From: Rhyzopertha dominica
Taxonomy: Eukaryota > Arthropoda > Insecta > Coleoptera > Bostrichidae
Reading direction: 5' to 3'
DNA length: 64,000 nucleotides
Assembly: GCA_025024175.1 (NCBI GenBank)
Contig: QCXZ01000064.1
Coordinates: 37,469,325 to 37,533,324, forward strand
In this document: one piece after another, positions 56,053 through 64,000 of the stretch
How the letters are laid out: the number at the start of each line of letters is the position of its first letter
Numbering within the stretch: the stretch's first letter is position 1
The notes under the pieces: model-generated
What the model saw: only the letters and a program-made list of their open reading frames with translations
The model's database searches: none
Told to the model about the DNA's origin: nothing
Made by a program: the position numbers and the translations under genes

Positions 56053-57080
56053 CGGACAATGTTAACTATCTAACGAATTCCCGAATATTCGGATTTCTGA
56101 TAAATTTTTTAATCGGATAACATGTACTTAACTTCATAGACGAGTAATTAGTAGGTTTATCACAGAAGTTTGAAGCCCATAGCTTAGCTTCTCGTTATAG
56201 CAAACTTCTACATAGTGCTACGCTTTTCCTGCCACTGCTGAGTTGGCGCTTCTACGGTTAGTATTTATCAGCCGAAACTTGTATTTTAACAGCAACATAC
56301 CAAATTGATCCTCTAATAAGCATGCAGCTGCTTAATCGGGTTCTGCATGACTGTACCTCATTCGATCAGTACGGTTTAATCTGTTCACACAACGCACACA
56401 AATTCGCTTAAATTTTCCTCTATCTGCCGCAGCAGCACGGCCATAAATCCGGGCACGTTCAGCAGATTGAGTGCATCTATTTTATGTGACATTGCATTTC
56501 AGGAATCCTTTAATAATGACAGCAATTACAGTATAATTGCAAATTAAACTTAGCACGCCCATTAAATCGGCCCCATTCAAATGGAATGTCATTATCAGGG
56601 CCGCTTATTGAAGGATTTAACGACCGTTTTCACACTTTGCAACTTTAACTTATTTAATTAAAGCCAAATTCCACGAGAGTCTTTTTCGATACACTAACTG
56701 CCAGAGCCGATAAAATTCAATCAACATTATCTCATGAACTAAAACGAATTTCATCTTGGTCAGTTGATCCCCTTTGCGTTCTTGTAAACAGTGCACGGGA
56801 ATATTTTTAAGTATTACATACTCTACACTACAACCATTAGGCGTCAACCAGTTGCGTATGCTTATGCTCAATGGCTCTGCCAACTGCAAACAATTGGCCA
56901 GTTGGTTAATAAAATTTATAACCTACATCTCAGAGAAGATACCAAACAGTCTTGTTACTGGCAGATTACAACACAAATTTAAACGAACTTGTGGCATGTA
57001 TAGTGAACACACAAGGAGGCGGCTCGAGGATATTTCCACAATCAAGAGAGGTGCCACAAGATTGGAGAATCGAAATCAAT
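56053..57080. promoter_or_regulatory. Non-coding stretch with candidate conserved element at 56.46-56.70 kb
   Basis: No gene is found. Around 56460-56700 the sequence is non-repetitive and packed with ATTA/TAAT-type cores (TTTAATAATGACAGCAATTAC, CCCATTAAATCGG, TTTAATTAAAGCC) and a GGGCCGCTTATTG block. As at 6.65-7.03 kb this could be an enhancer, but that is a guess from site density and would need cross-species conservation. Confidence 0.2.
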
Positions 57081-57089
57081 TTCTAATTT

Positions 57090-57386
57090 GAATATTCCCG
57101 GGTAATTATTATTAGATAGTATTAAACTTGTTCGAAATTGTTCCTATTTTTGCTTTGATAGTAGCTTTGATTAACAGATTTTGTGTTGCCCGAAGGGACC
57201 ATATGTCATGTTCATGTTGATATTGTGATGAGTGAATTGAATAACAGAATTTTAAACAAAATATCTATTACCACACCACTTTATTTTAGATTCGTTGACG
57301 ATATACTTTTAATCATGCCTAAGGATGAACTGATTACTTCTGTTATGAGTTCGATAAGTATTACTCAGGACTTACAGTATTTACGT
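57090..57386 (+). pseudogene. Penelope-like RT fragment (RFVDD)
   Basis: The plus strand encodes FCFDSSF, stop, QILCLPEGTICHVHVDIVMSEL (usually GLPMGSPLS-ADIVM) and then PLYFRFVDDILLIMPKDELI. The RFVDDILL motif with both catalytic Asp is typical of Penelope-like RT. The frame is cut by a hAT-type MITE inserted at 57395; coding similarity beyond 58097 is not clear. Confidence 0.78.
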
Positions 57387-58097
57387 GGTGTAGGTAAGGT
57401 GACCAACCGTCCGGATTTAGCCCGGACAGGTTTGTATTTTTGTCTATGAGTCCGTACATAATATGGCATCCGGATTTGTCCGGATTTTCAAAATTTTGTT
57501 TGGGTTTGTCCGGTTGTTTTAGGGTTTGGCTAAAAAGTGTGCAAAATATGTGCACAACATAATATTTTACTTTTTCATTGTTGTCAGTCTTCTCATGCTT
57601 CAAGCTTCATGCAGTCAGGCGTTGCTAACTTCATAGTTTCATCTGTCACATTACTGTCAGCCACAGACATCTATGTATATGGCTAATTGTTAGGGCATGA
57701 GCGAGAAAATATTGTAACGACCCGTAAGTCGCCATATTGCTCGTTCATAGGGCAGCGAGTCTGCGCAGTAACTCCCTGGTTTGACAAAGTGAATGGTGAG
57801 AGAATCGGTGAGATGTGCGGCAGGTCCTGTTGTTTGTTGTGACATCATGACGTTTCCGTGTTGTAATCTTTACTGCGCATGCGTCTGACCCTATATGTCC
57901 GAGGATCATTTATCACAAAATCTTATTAGTATTATATTAAACTTCTAGGTATTTAGTTCTGTGGTGTTAGCGCACAATTGCGTAGCCGGCATAACCTAAT
58001 GCCTGACCATTCCTCTTTACTTTATCCTATATTACAAATAGCACCATGGAGGCGTCCGGATTTTCTGGTTTGGAAAGTTGGTCACCTTAGGTGTAGG
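57387..58097. mobile_element. hAT-type MITE with 8-bp TSD
   Basis: The element spans 57395-58089 (695 bp). It has 13-bp perfect terminal inverted repeats, TAAGGTGACCAAC and GTTGGTCACCTTA, and a perfect 8-bp target-site duplication GGTGTAGG (57387-57394 and 58090-58097). Subterminal TCCGGATTT motifs occur several times near both ends. An 8-bp TSD with short TIRs and no transposase fits a non-autonomous hAT-superfamily element. It interrupts the Penelope RT fragment and so is younger than it. Confidence 0.85.
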
Positions 58098-58255
58098 ATA
58101 TATCTATCTTATAAGTAAACTAGAAAATGTGCACAAACCGATATTTGAATTACAAACATGACAGCTACTAATGCCTAAGTGCTATATAGTTCGATATCCC
58201 CCTGCAAAATTCTATAAATACAGAATATAGTGTCTAAGGTATAATGTCGTTTTAA

Positions 58256-58710
58256 ATACTGTTGCGGAATCAGCGCCATCTGTAGACCGGAGTTGCAGGC
58301 GTGTAAATGCTATGTAGTAGGACACTACAAGTAGTAATCCTAGCGACAAACAGATGGCAAAGAATGTCGAGCGTCTCCAGAAAATTGTATCAATGGAACT
58401 TTCACGAAGTTTCGATAACGTCTGCAAGGTGTCGCTTCTGGAATGTTCGGTGGTGGTATAAATAGCCCGACGCAGAGAGCGCGGGGAGTTATGAATTTGA
58501 ATAGTGGTTATCAAGCGAGCGGAAAGCTCAGGGAAGCAGTTGTTTTTAGCGCTAGTGTATGCAGTATCGTGGTTTAGTGAATTAGCAGTGTTAAAACAGT
58601 AGTGTTATGAACTACTTGTGTTTAGAACCTAGTGTATTTTGTGCAAGTGTTTAAATAAAAGGAATTTAGTCAGAAATCCGCAGTTTTCGAACCGTATGTC
58701 GTAACAATAC
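58256..58710 (+). mobile_element. Solo LTR (Ty3/gypsy-type) with 4-bp TSD
   Basis: The LTR is 58260-58706 (447 bp). It starts TGTTGCGGAATC and ends CGTAACA, flanked by the direct repeat ATAC (58256-58259 and 58707-58710). It holds a TATAAATA box (58457-58464) and AATAAA (58654-58659), in the order expected for U3, R and U5 on the plus strand. A 4-bp TSD is usual for Ty3/gypsy elements, so a solo LTR left by LTR-LTR recombination is the simplest reading. It is not related in sequence to the gypsy LTR at the window end. Confidence 0.85.
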
Positions 58711-58917
58711 TATAACTTTTTTGGTTGTCTGCTGTTGTAAACGGTTGCCAGTGTTAGTTAAGTCGAAAGTTCCAAAATCAATGTAAAAACAGCAGATGTT
58801 TACGGATTTTTTTCACAGTTTGTGTATATGTAGTTAAAGGACGGATTTCGTTTCAAAATTGGGTGGGTTACTTTTGCGCAAACCGTCCTGGTGCTGCGTT
58901 TGCTTTGGCTTATGTTT

Positions 58918-59090
58918 AAGATAGCCATTCCGAGTCTGCACTGCAACCAACTACAGACTGCTTTGTTATTATTACAGTTTTACAGTGCTGTTTAGGTAGG
59001 TGTCTTAGTTTAGGTCTATTAGTTTGCTTATATACCAAAAATTTATGAGTATAACGATAATAAAATCTGGATGGCAACNGCATCTGTCAG
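58918..59090 (-). repeat. Decayed relative of the 9-kb/19-kb hammerhead unit
   Basis: Sequences shared with the hammerhead unit include GTCTGCACTGCAACCAACT, ACAGTGCTGTTTAGGT, GTTTGCTTATATACCAAA and ATCTGGATGGCAAC. On the minus strand the ribozyme region reads CACTGTAAAACTGTAATAATAACAAAG, so the CTGATGA and GAAA boxes are gone. It is a third genomic location of the family. Confidence 0.6.
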
Positions 59091-59864
59091 CAACAAACTA
59101 ACTTTGGGGCCAAGTATGCAATTTCATAGACCTTCAAGGCCAACCATCATAATTGCAGTAAAACAAAAATAAAAGTGTTCACGTTTCAGACTATATATTT
59201 TTCTAAACCGTACCTGTTTTATAAAGGTTTTAAAAACATTTATAGTTTAACAAACCCGTTAGTTCTAGTTATGTTAATTTTATAAATATTTGTTGGCTTA
59301 CTTTCACTTCCACTTGTTATGTTCCAAAATTCTAGTGAATCATAGTATTTCAAAGTATGCTTCTTCTCTAGGTTCTATCTGTTTTTGATTAGGGTTGTGG
59401 ATTTCTAGGTTTACGTTTTTCGTTTATAATATCATCTAATTTCATTTGTACATGTTTTANTTTCGGTAATGCTACGAAAAACCCATATTAGTGTGCGGTG
59501 CTAGTGTCAAAAAAAATTAATCAGTGATAGAAATAAATCATTGATAATTATTCCCGGTGGCTGATTGGAAAGTGGGGTGTTCGGCATTTTGCGGCAAGCA
59601 ATCGTCTTTTGAAGCTGCTTCTCCTAGTGGGGATCACAGCACGAACATACCGTCAAGGTAAAAAGGGAAATTGAGAGTGGTCTCTTTAAACCTCCCATAT
59701 TATTGGAATCAAACTTCAATCAGTTGCCAGTTTATTTTCGGAAATTTCTAGCCCTCATTGTGAGGTAAGTCGATATGCTTATGGTTCTTATAGAGCAATT
59801 TTTTTTAAATTCGATATACTGTGATTTAGGGTCCGGTTACGGGGTGATCCCCACTGTCCTCGTG
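59091..59864. other. No gene recognised
   Basis: AT-rich sequence. No motif or repeat could be supported. Confidence 0.4.
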
Positions 59865-60040
59865 TTTGAAGTTAGACAAACCAAGTATACGCCGTACGAG
59901 TTGCTACAAGGCCGGCCATCTTCTTCATAGTGGGAGAGTAGTTCCCTGAAAAGTCGTTACTGCCAACAAGCGAAGCTACTCGCACGGAAATAGGTTGAAC
60001 TAACCAACATATCCTCCAAGAAGAAGACGAGGTCAGAAAC
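59865..60040 (+). pseudogene. Possible gypsy integrase C-terminal remnant
   Basis: One frame gives VRQTKYTPYELLQGRP, which resembles the TPYELL-GRP motif that follows the integrase core in Ty3/gypsy elements. It continues with a stop and SLKSRYCQQAKLLARK, stop, VELTNISSKKK. This is a short, decayed match and belongs to a different copy from the element starting at 60.5 kb. Confidence 0.4.
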
Positions 60041-60264
60041 CCATACTTTTTTGCTTCTTTGGAAATTAGCAGTTTGTTTTATATAAAAAATTAGTTATCT
60101 GTAAACCACGCTCACGTAAGCATTGGGGTAGTTTTAGGTTTTGTTTTTCTTAACGTTTATTTACACATTTGAAATTTTTGTATGCTATTGATTATTTTGG
60201 ATTGTTGTTTCAAAATTAAAGATTGTGAAAATACGTTGAAACGTTTTGTTTTGCGTACTTTATA

Positions 60265-60337
60265 TTTTTTTGTGAGAAAGATAGCTTCCTAGTAATTCGT
60301 GTTTGGTAGTGGAAGCTTGGACGACAGCTCGGCAAAT
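60265..60337 (-). repeat. Inverted copy of the gypsy LTR start
   Basis: This 73-bp block is the exact reverse complement of the LTR start at 63923-63995, apart from one base in a T/A homopolymer. A normal 5' LTR would carry the same sequence in direct orientation. Here it is inverted and lies about 180 bp upstream of the primer-binding site. Confidence 0.92.
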
Positions 60338-60749
60338 AATGGGGGTTCAAACACGTGGCGCCCTATAAACAAGAATAAGTACTACGATCCATCTCCACAT
60401 GAACTAACCAGCACCCCGTAGTGAGTTTGTCGTCATTTTTAATTTGTAGAAAGTTTGTTTCCTTCTTATTTGAATTTTACGTGTTTGTTTACTAATTTTA
60501 TTTGTGGCGTCACAGTTTTGGCGCCCAACGTGGGGCCATTGTTTGGAAAGCGGTACATTTCATTCTCCCATTATTGTTTGGTTTACCTTCTCAACAAAAT
60601 TTTATAACTTTTTTTTTCTTTCGTTGTTGGTAGCATCTGAACTTAATTTTAGATAGGTCTTGTTTATTTTGCGATATAGCTTTGCGTTTGTTTTACTAGA
60701 TACTTCGGACTAGCTATTAGATATATTCTGTTTAAAGGGGAAGGTATTC

Positions 60750-61196
60750 ATGGCGAGAAAAATGGACATTAGTCGGCTTGTACAAGATGAATTGACATAC
60801 GAATTACAAATTAGAGGAATTGGAATTGGAACAGTTGGAAAGATGCGTAAATATCTAGCAAGAGCGATTCGGATTGAAAAGGAAGGTGCGGCTTTACCTT
60901 CGATTCCATACCTATTTACATTTGATGATGACGAAGCTGCTATTTAAGTGAAAACAGCTCAAATTGAGTCGGGAATTGCTGATATCGATCGACCTCAGGG
61001 AAGCAAAAAATATAGTAAGCTAGAAGCTCAGCTCAACCATGTTCTAGACCGAATAAATCTATGTCGTCCACAAACTGAGGAAGAACATAAGCAGAAGGCA
61101 GATCTATTGGCTAAAGTTCTAGAACTAATGACAGACTTGGAGGGCAAGTGTGAAGAAATAGAAAAGTCACAACAAAAATGCGTGGCATTTTGCTGA
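60750..61196 (+). pseudogene. gypsy gag N-terminal region
   Basis: Starts MARKMDISRLVQDELTYELQ and continues IRGIGIGTVGKMRKYLARAI. This resembles the N-terminal SAP-like helix pair (DEL-YEL-RGI-GTV--MR--L) found in Gag of several insect LTR elements. An in-frame TAA at 60945 interrupts it; the same frame goes on through a predicted helical stretch (LEAQLNHVLDRINLC, EEHKQKADLLAKVLEL) to 61193. No zinc knuckle or protease follows, so roughly a kilobase of coding sequence seems deleted before RT. Confidence 0.65.
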
Positions 61197-61218
61197 GGAT
61201 GAAGGCGCGGTATGTTCA

Positions 61219-62637
61219 TTGGAAGTTGTTGGAAATGCGTATAGTGCTTTAACAGCATCGCAAGATTACGAACTAAATAAGTTGTTAAGTAGACATTCAA
61301 AGTTGTTCCGTGAAGAGTTGGGTTGTGTAAATCAAGTTGAACACGTCATCGTTACAAGTTCCCCGCCTATAAAACAGCGCTATTATCCCGTATCACCAAT
61401 TGTGCAAGCTCATATTGATAAGGAATTACAGGAAATGCTGCAGAAGGGTATCGTGGAAGCTTCCAGTAGCGCCTGGTCCTCACCCATATTGCTGGTTAAG
61501 ATGAAGGACGGAGAGTATCGTTTTTGTGTTGATTTTCGTAAATTAAATGCAGTAACAGCTAAGGATGGATACCCACTTCCCTATGTAGGCAATACGTTGA
61601 AAAAATTAAAGGACGCCCGATACCTCTCGGTATCATAAAATCGGCCTATTGGCAGGTACCTGTTAAAGTGAAATGTAAAAAGTACACAGCATTTACAGTA
61701 CCTGGACGAGGGTTATTCCAATTTTGTAGAATGCCCTTCGGGCTTCATAATGCCCCAGCGACGTGGCACAGGCTTATTGATAATGTTCTTGGGTCAGATT
61801 TAGAACCTCATGTTTTTGTACACCTCGATGATATCGTGGTTGTGACTCAAACCTTTGAGAAACATATATCGGTCTTGGAGGAGGTATTTTGAAGACTGAG
61901 TGATGCTGGATTGACTGTTAATAAGGACAAGTGCCAGTTTTGTCGCCGGCAGATGAAATATTTAGGGTACCTATGTCGTTGTCCAGGAAGGACTACATGC
62001 AGATCCAGAGAAAGTGCAAGCCATGTTACAGTTACCTACCCCTAAAAACGTTACAGAGGTTAGACGACTCATCGGAACTTTTTCTTGGTACCGTCGTTTT
62101 ATTCCAGACTTCTCAGTAAGAATCGCTCCTTTAACTGCTCTATTAAAGAAGTCAAATAAGTTTGGTTGGTCCCCAGAGTGCGAAAAATCGTTTATTGCNA
62201 TTAAGGAGTGTCTAGTTACGGCTCCTGTTTTGCGATGCACGGATTACACCCATCCGTTTCAAGTTCAAACGGATGCGTCAGGATATGACATTGGGGCTGT
62301 ACTGACACAACCGCATTCAGATGGTTAACGTGTCGTGTGTTACCTATACCTAAGTCGATCACTTAGTAGACAAGAGAGGCAGTACTCAACTACCGAAAAA
62401 GGATGCCTAGCAGTTCTGTGGGCTGTGGAAAAATTACGCCCATATTTAGAGGGAGTTAAGTTTACTGTAGTCACAGATCACTACTCCTTGGTCTGGTTAC
62501 AAAATCTGAAAGACCCCAATGGACGTCTAGCAAGGTGGGCAGTGCGTATGCAGCAATATGATTTTAAAATAGTTCACAGAAAAGGAAAGGAACATGTGGT
62601 ACCGGACACGTTATCTAAAGGCAGTTCCTGTTTGTGA
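61219..62637 (+). pseudogene. gypsy reverse transcriptase and RNase H
   Basis: RT starts SKLFREELGCVNQVEHVIVT and passes PIKQRYYPVSP, GIVEASSSAWSSPILLVKMK and FCVDFRKLNAVT. A small deletion near 61635 breaks the frame and removes the motif A Asp (YLSV then KSAYWQ). Next come RMPFGLHNAPATWHRLID and VFVHLDDIVVVT (catalytic DD present, HLDD for YLDD), an in-frame TGA near 61891, and a frameshift near 61985. The thumb (RRLIGTFSWYRRFIPDF) leads into RNase H: FQVQTDASGYDIGAVLTQ, an in-frame TAA at 62326, then YSTTEKGCLAVLWAVEKLRPYLEG, TVVTDHYSLVWL and PDTLSKG. All RNase H catalytic acids are visible. Confidence 0.9.
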
Positions 62638-62639
62638 CG

Positions 62640-63900
62640 CAATCGAAGAGGAGAAGACTATAGGGAATGGAGATCGTTGGTACAATAAAATGCAAATCTT
62701 AGAGAAGCCCTTGAAGTATCCCAACTGGCGCATAGAAGATAATCGTTTATACAAATATGTCGAACCGAAATACACATATCCGCCACTGACGACAGACTCC
62801 GATGCATGGAAGTTGGTAGTACCTAAGGGAGATCGACGAAAAATTATCGAAGAAGCTCACGTTCCACCCACAAGCAGTCATATGGGTATAGACTGTTGCA
62901 CGCATCCAGGACAAGTACTTTTGGCCAAAGCAACGCAACGATGTTATTCAATTCATTAGAAATTGTAGTAAATGTAGTGCGTATAAACCAGAACAGTGCG
63001 CACCAGTAGTGCTTATGGCTAGCTATCCAAAAGCGACTAAACCTTGGGTTATAATATCGATGGATTTGATGGGCCCTCTTCCACACACCAAACGAGGCAC
63101 TCAGTATATTTTGGTGGTGACTGATTATTTTAGTAAGTTCTCTTTAACTTTTGCGCTAAAGAAAAGTACAACGAGCAAGATAATTAGAATACTCGAAGAT
63201 GATGTGTTTTTATTGTTTGGGGTTCCGAAAGTAATAATATGTGATAATGGTCCCCAGTTTCGCAGTAAGGAATTTAAGAAGCTAACGGAAACATATGCCG
63301 TTCATATTAAGTACTGTGCCAATTACCACCCTCAGGCCAATCCAACTGAACGTGAAAAATGGCACCATAAAAACTATGCTTTCCATCTATGCGACCGAAA
63401 ACCATCGTGATTGGGATGAAAGCCTGCCTAAGGTGTCCTGTGCCGTTCGCACGGCAAAACATGCAGCTACGAAACTGACATCCTATTTTGTTAATTTCGG
63501 TCGGGAGATGGTACTGAAGGGAAGTGATCATGATCGCAATATTATTGATGCACAGGACGGATACGTAGAAGACAGGAGTACAGGTTTTGAGAAACTGTTT
63601 AGTGATGTAAAGAAACGTTTGGAGGATGCTGCCGAGAAAGCGGCAACGAAATATAATTTGAGGAAAAGGAATGAGACGTATGTACCAAATCAATTGGTTT
63701 GGCGACGAAATTACGCACTGTCAGATGCAACGAAATATTTTACAGCTAAACTAGCACCTCGGTATCTTGGCCCGTTTCATATTAAGTCACAGGTATCACC
63801 TTGGACATACGAACTATGCGATCGAGAAGGCGTATCTAAAGGAATATGGCACACCAAAGATTTGAAACCCGCTTATAGCATGAAAAGTTTACAGGAGTAA
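62640..63900 (+). pseudogene. gypsy integrase
   Basis: The N-terminal zinc-binding domain is EEAHVPPTSSHMG (both His), then after a frameshift near 62930, CSKCSAYK (both Cys). The core gives ISMDLMGPLPHTKRGTQYI (first Asp), VTDYFSKF, VIICDNGPQFRS (second Asp) and YHPQANPTER (Glu), a complete DDE triad. After another frameshift near 63390, DWDESLPKVSCAVRTAKH, YFVNFGREM and the C-terminal ARRYLGPFHI-type block (APRYLGPFHIKSQVSPWTYE, then IWHTKDLKPAY) complete the protein to a natural TAA at 63898. Breaks make it non-functional. Confidence 0.9.
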
Positions 63901-63922
63901 AATTTCTTTAAGTAAGGGGGGA

Positions 63923-64000
63923 ATTTGCCGAGCTGTCGTCCAAGCTTCCACTACCAAACACGAATTACTAGGAAGCTATCTTTCTCACAAAAAAAATTAT
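63923..64000 (+). repeat. 3' LTR, first 75 bp (truncated by window end)
   Basis: Directly after the purine tract, the sequence TGCCGAGCTGTCGTCC begins the LTR; a run of eight A follows at 63989-63996. The rest lies outside the window. Its inverted copy is at 60265-60337. Confidence 0.8.

Larger units (their letters stand above)
60519..64000 (+). mobile_element. Ty3/gypsy LTR retrotransposon, running off the window
   Basis: The interior starts with a primer-binding site, TGGCGCCCAACGTGGGGCC (60519-60537), and ends with a purine tract AGTAAGGGGGGA (63911-63922), followed by a 3' LTR starting TGCCGAGCTG (63926). Between them are gag, RT, RNase H and integrase remnants. Protease and most of gag are missing. 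Stops and frameshifts are few per domain, so decay is moderate. A recognisable direct 5' LTR is not present upstream of the primer site. Confidence 0.88.

Noticed and set aside
60355..60370. Second primer-binding-site-like TGGCGCCC
   Set aside because: Only eight bases match and the following bases do not continue the match, unlike the site at 60519.

Overview
This window reads as nuclear DNA of an arthropod, most likely an insect. It is AT-rich, has no operon structure, contains microsatellites and single ambiguous bases, and carries a dense mix of animal-type transposable elements: BEL/Pao, Ty3/gypsy, Penelope-like, non-LTR LINE, mariner, IS630-like and hAT-type. I find no intact host protein-coding gene, no rRNA and no tRNA. 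Every recognisable coding stretch is a transposon protein, and all of them are broken by stops, frameshifts or deletions.

Layout. 0-8.9 kb: mostly unannotatable AT-rich DNA with a LINE ORF1-like pseudogene (3.48-3.92 kb, minus) and a TTA microsatellite (6.19-6.32 kb). 8.9-19.9 kb: a cluster of small repeats that carry hammerhead ribozyme (HHR) cores. These are an inverted two-unit element with a 13-bp target-site duplication (8.90-9.64 kb), a 280-bp tandem repeat resembling a retrozyme (10.26-10.77 kb), an inverted element with a possible decayed core (12.89-13.44 kb), a Penelope-like element with its HHR-like 3' end (14.59-15.65 kb, minus), an isolated Penelope-type HHR (17.7 kb), and a second inverted two-unit element (19.35-19.84 kb). 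20-35 kb: MITE-like inverted repeats, a mariner pseudogene (23.9-24.6 kb), a decayed BEL/Pao element (26.3-27.9 kb), degenerate tandem repeats and a 75-bp-arm hairpin (32.2 kb). 35.9-37.9 kb: a Penelope-like element with inverted ends, each carrying an HHR core, and a LINE fragment lying inside it. 39.3-40.3 kb: a spliced IS630/Tc1-like transposase pseudogene. 41.3-48.7 kb: AT-rich DNA with two inverted-repeat elements. 48.8-51.1 kb: a 141-bp satellite array fused to a LINE reverse-transcriptase fragment. 51.6-56.05 kb: a BEL/Pao retrotransposon with both LTRs. 57.1-59.1 kb: a Penelope RT fragment interrupted by a 695-bp hAT-type MITE with an 8-bp TSD, then a solo LTR with a 4-bp TSD, then a decayed HHR repeat. 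60.3-64.0 kb: a Ty3/gypsy element running off the window end.

The most interesting signal is the repeated occurrence of hammerhead ribozyme cores in small, mostly inverted (antisense unit, then sense unit) elements. The 9-kb and 19-kb loci share one family. Their distal stem I shows a compensatory A-U to G-C change between loci, which argues that RNA structure was under selection. These elements have no protein of their own. Penelope-like or other retroelement machinery could have mobilised them, but that is inference.
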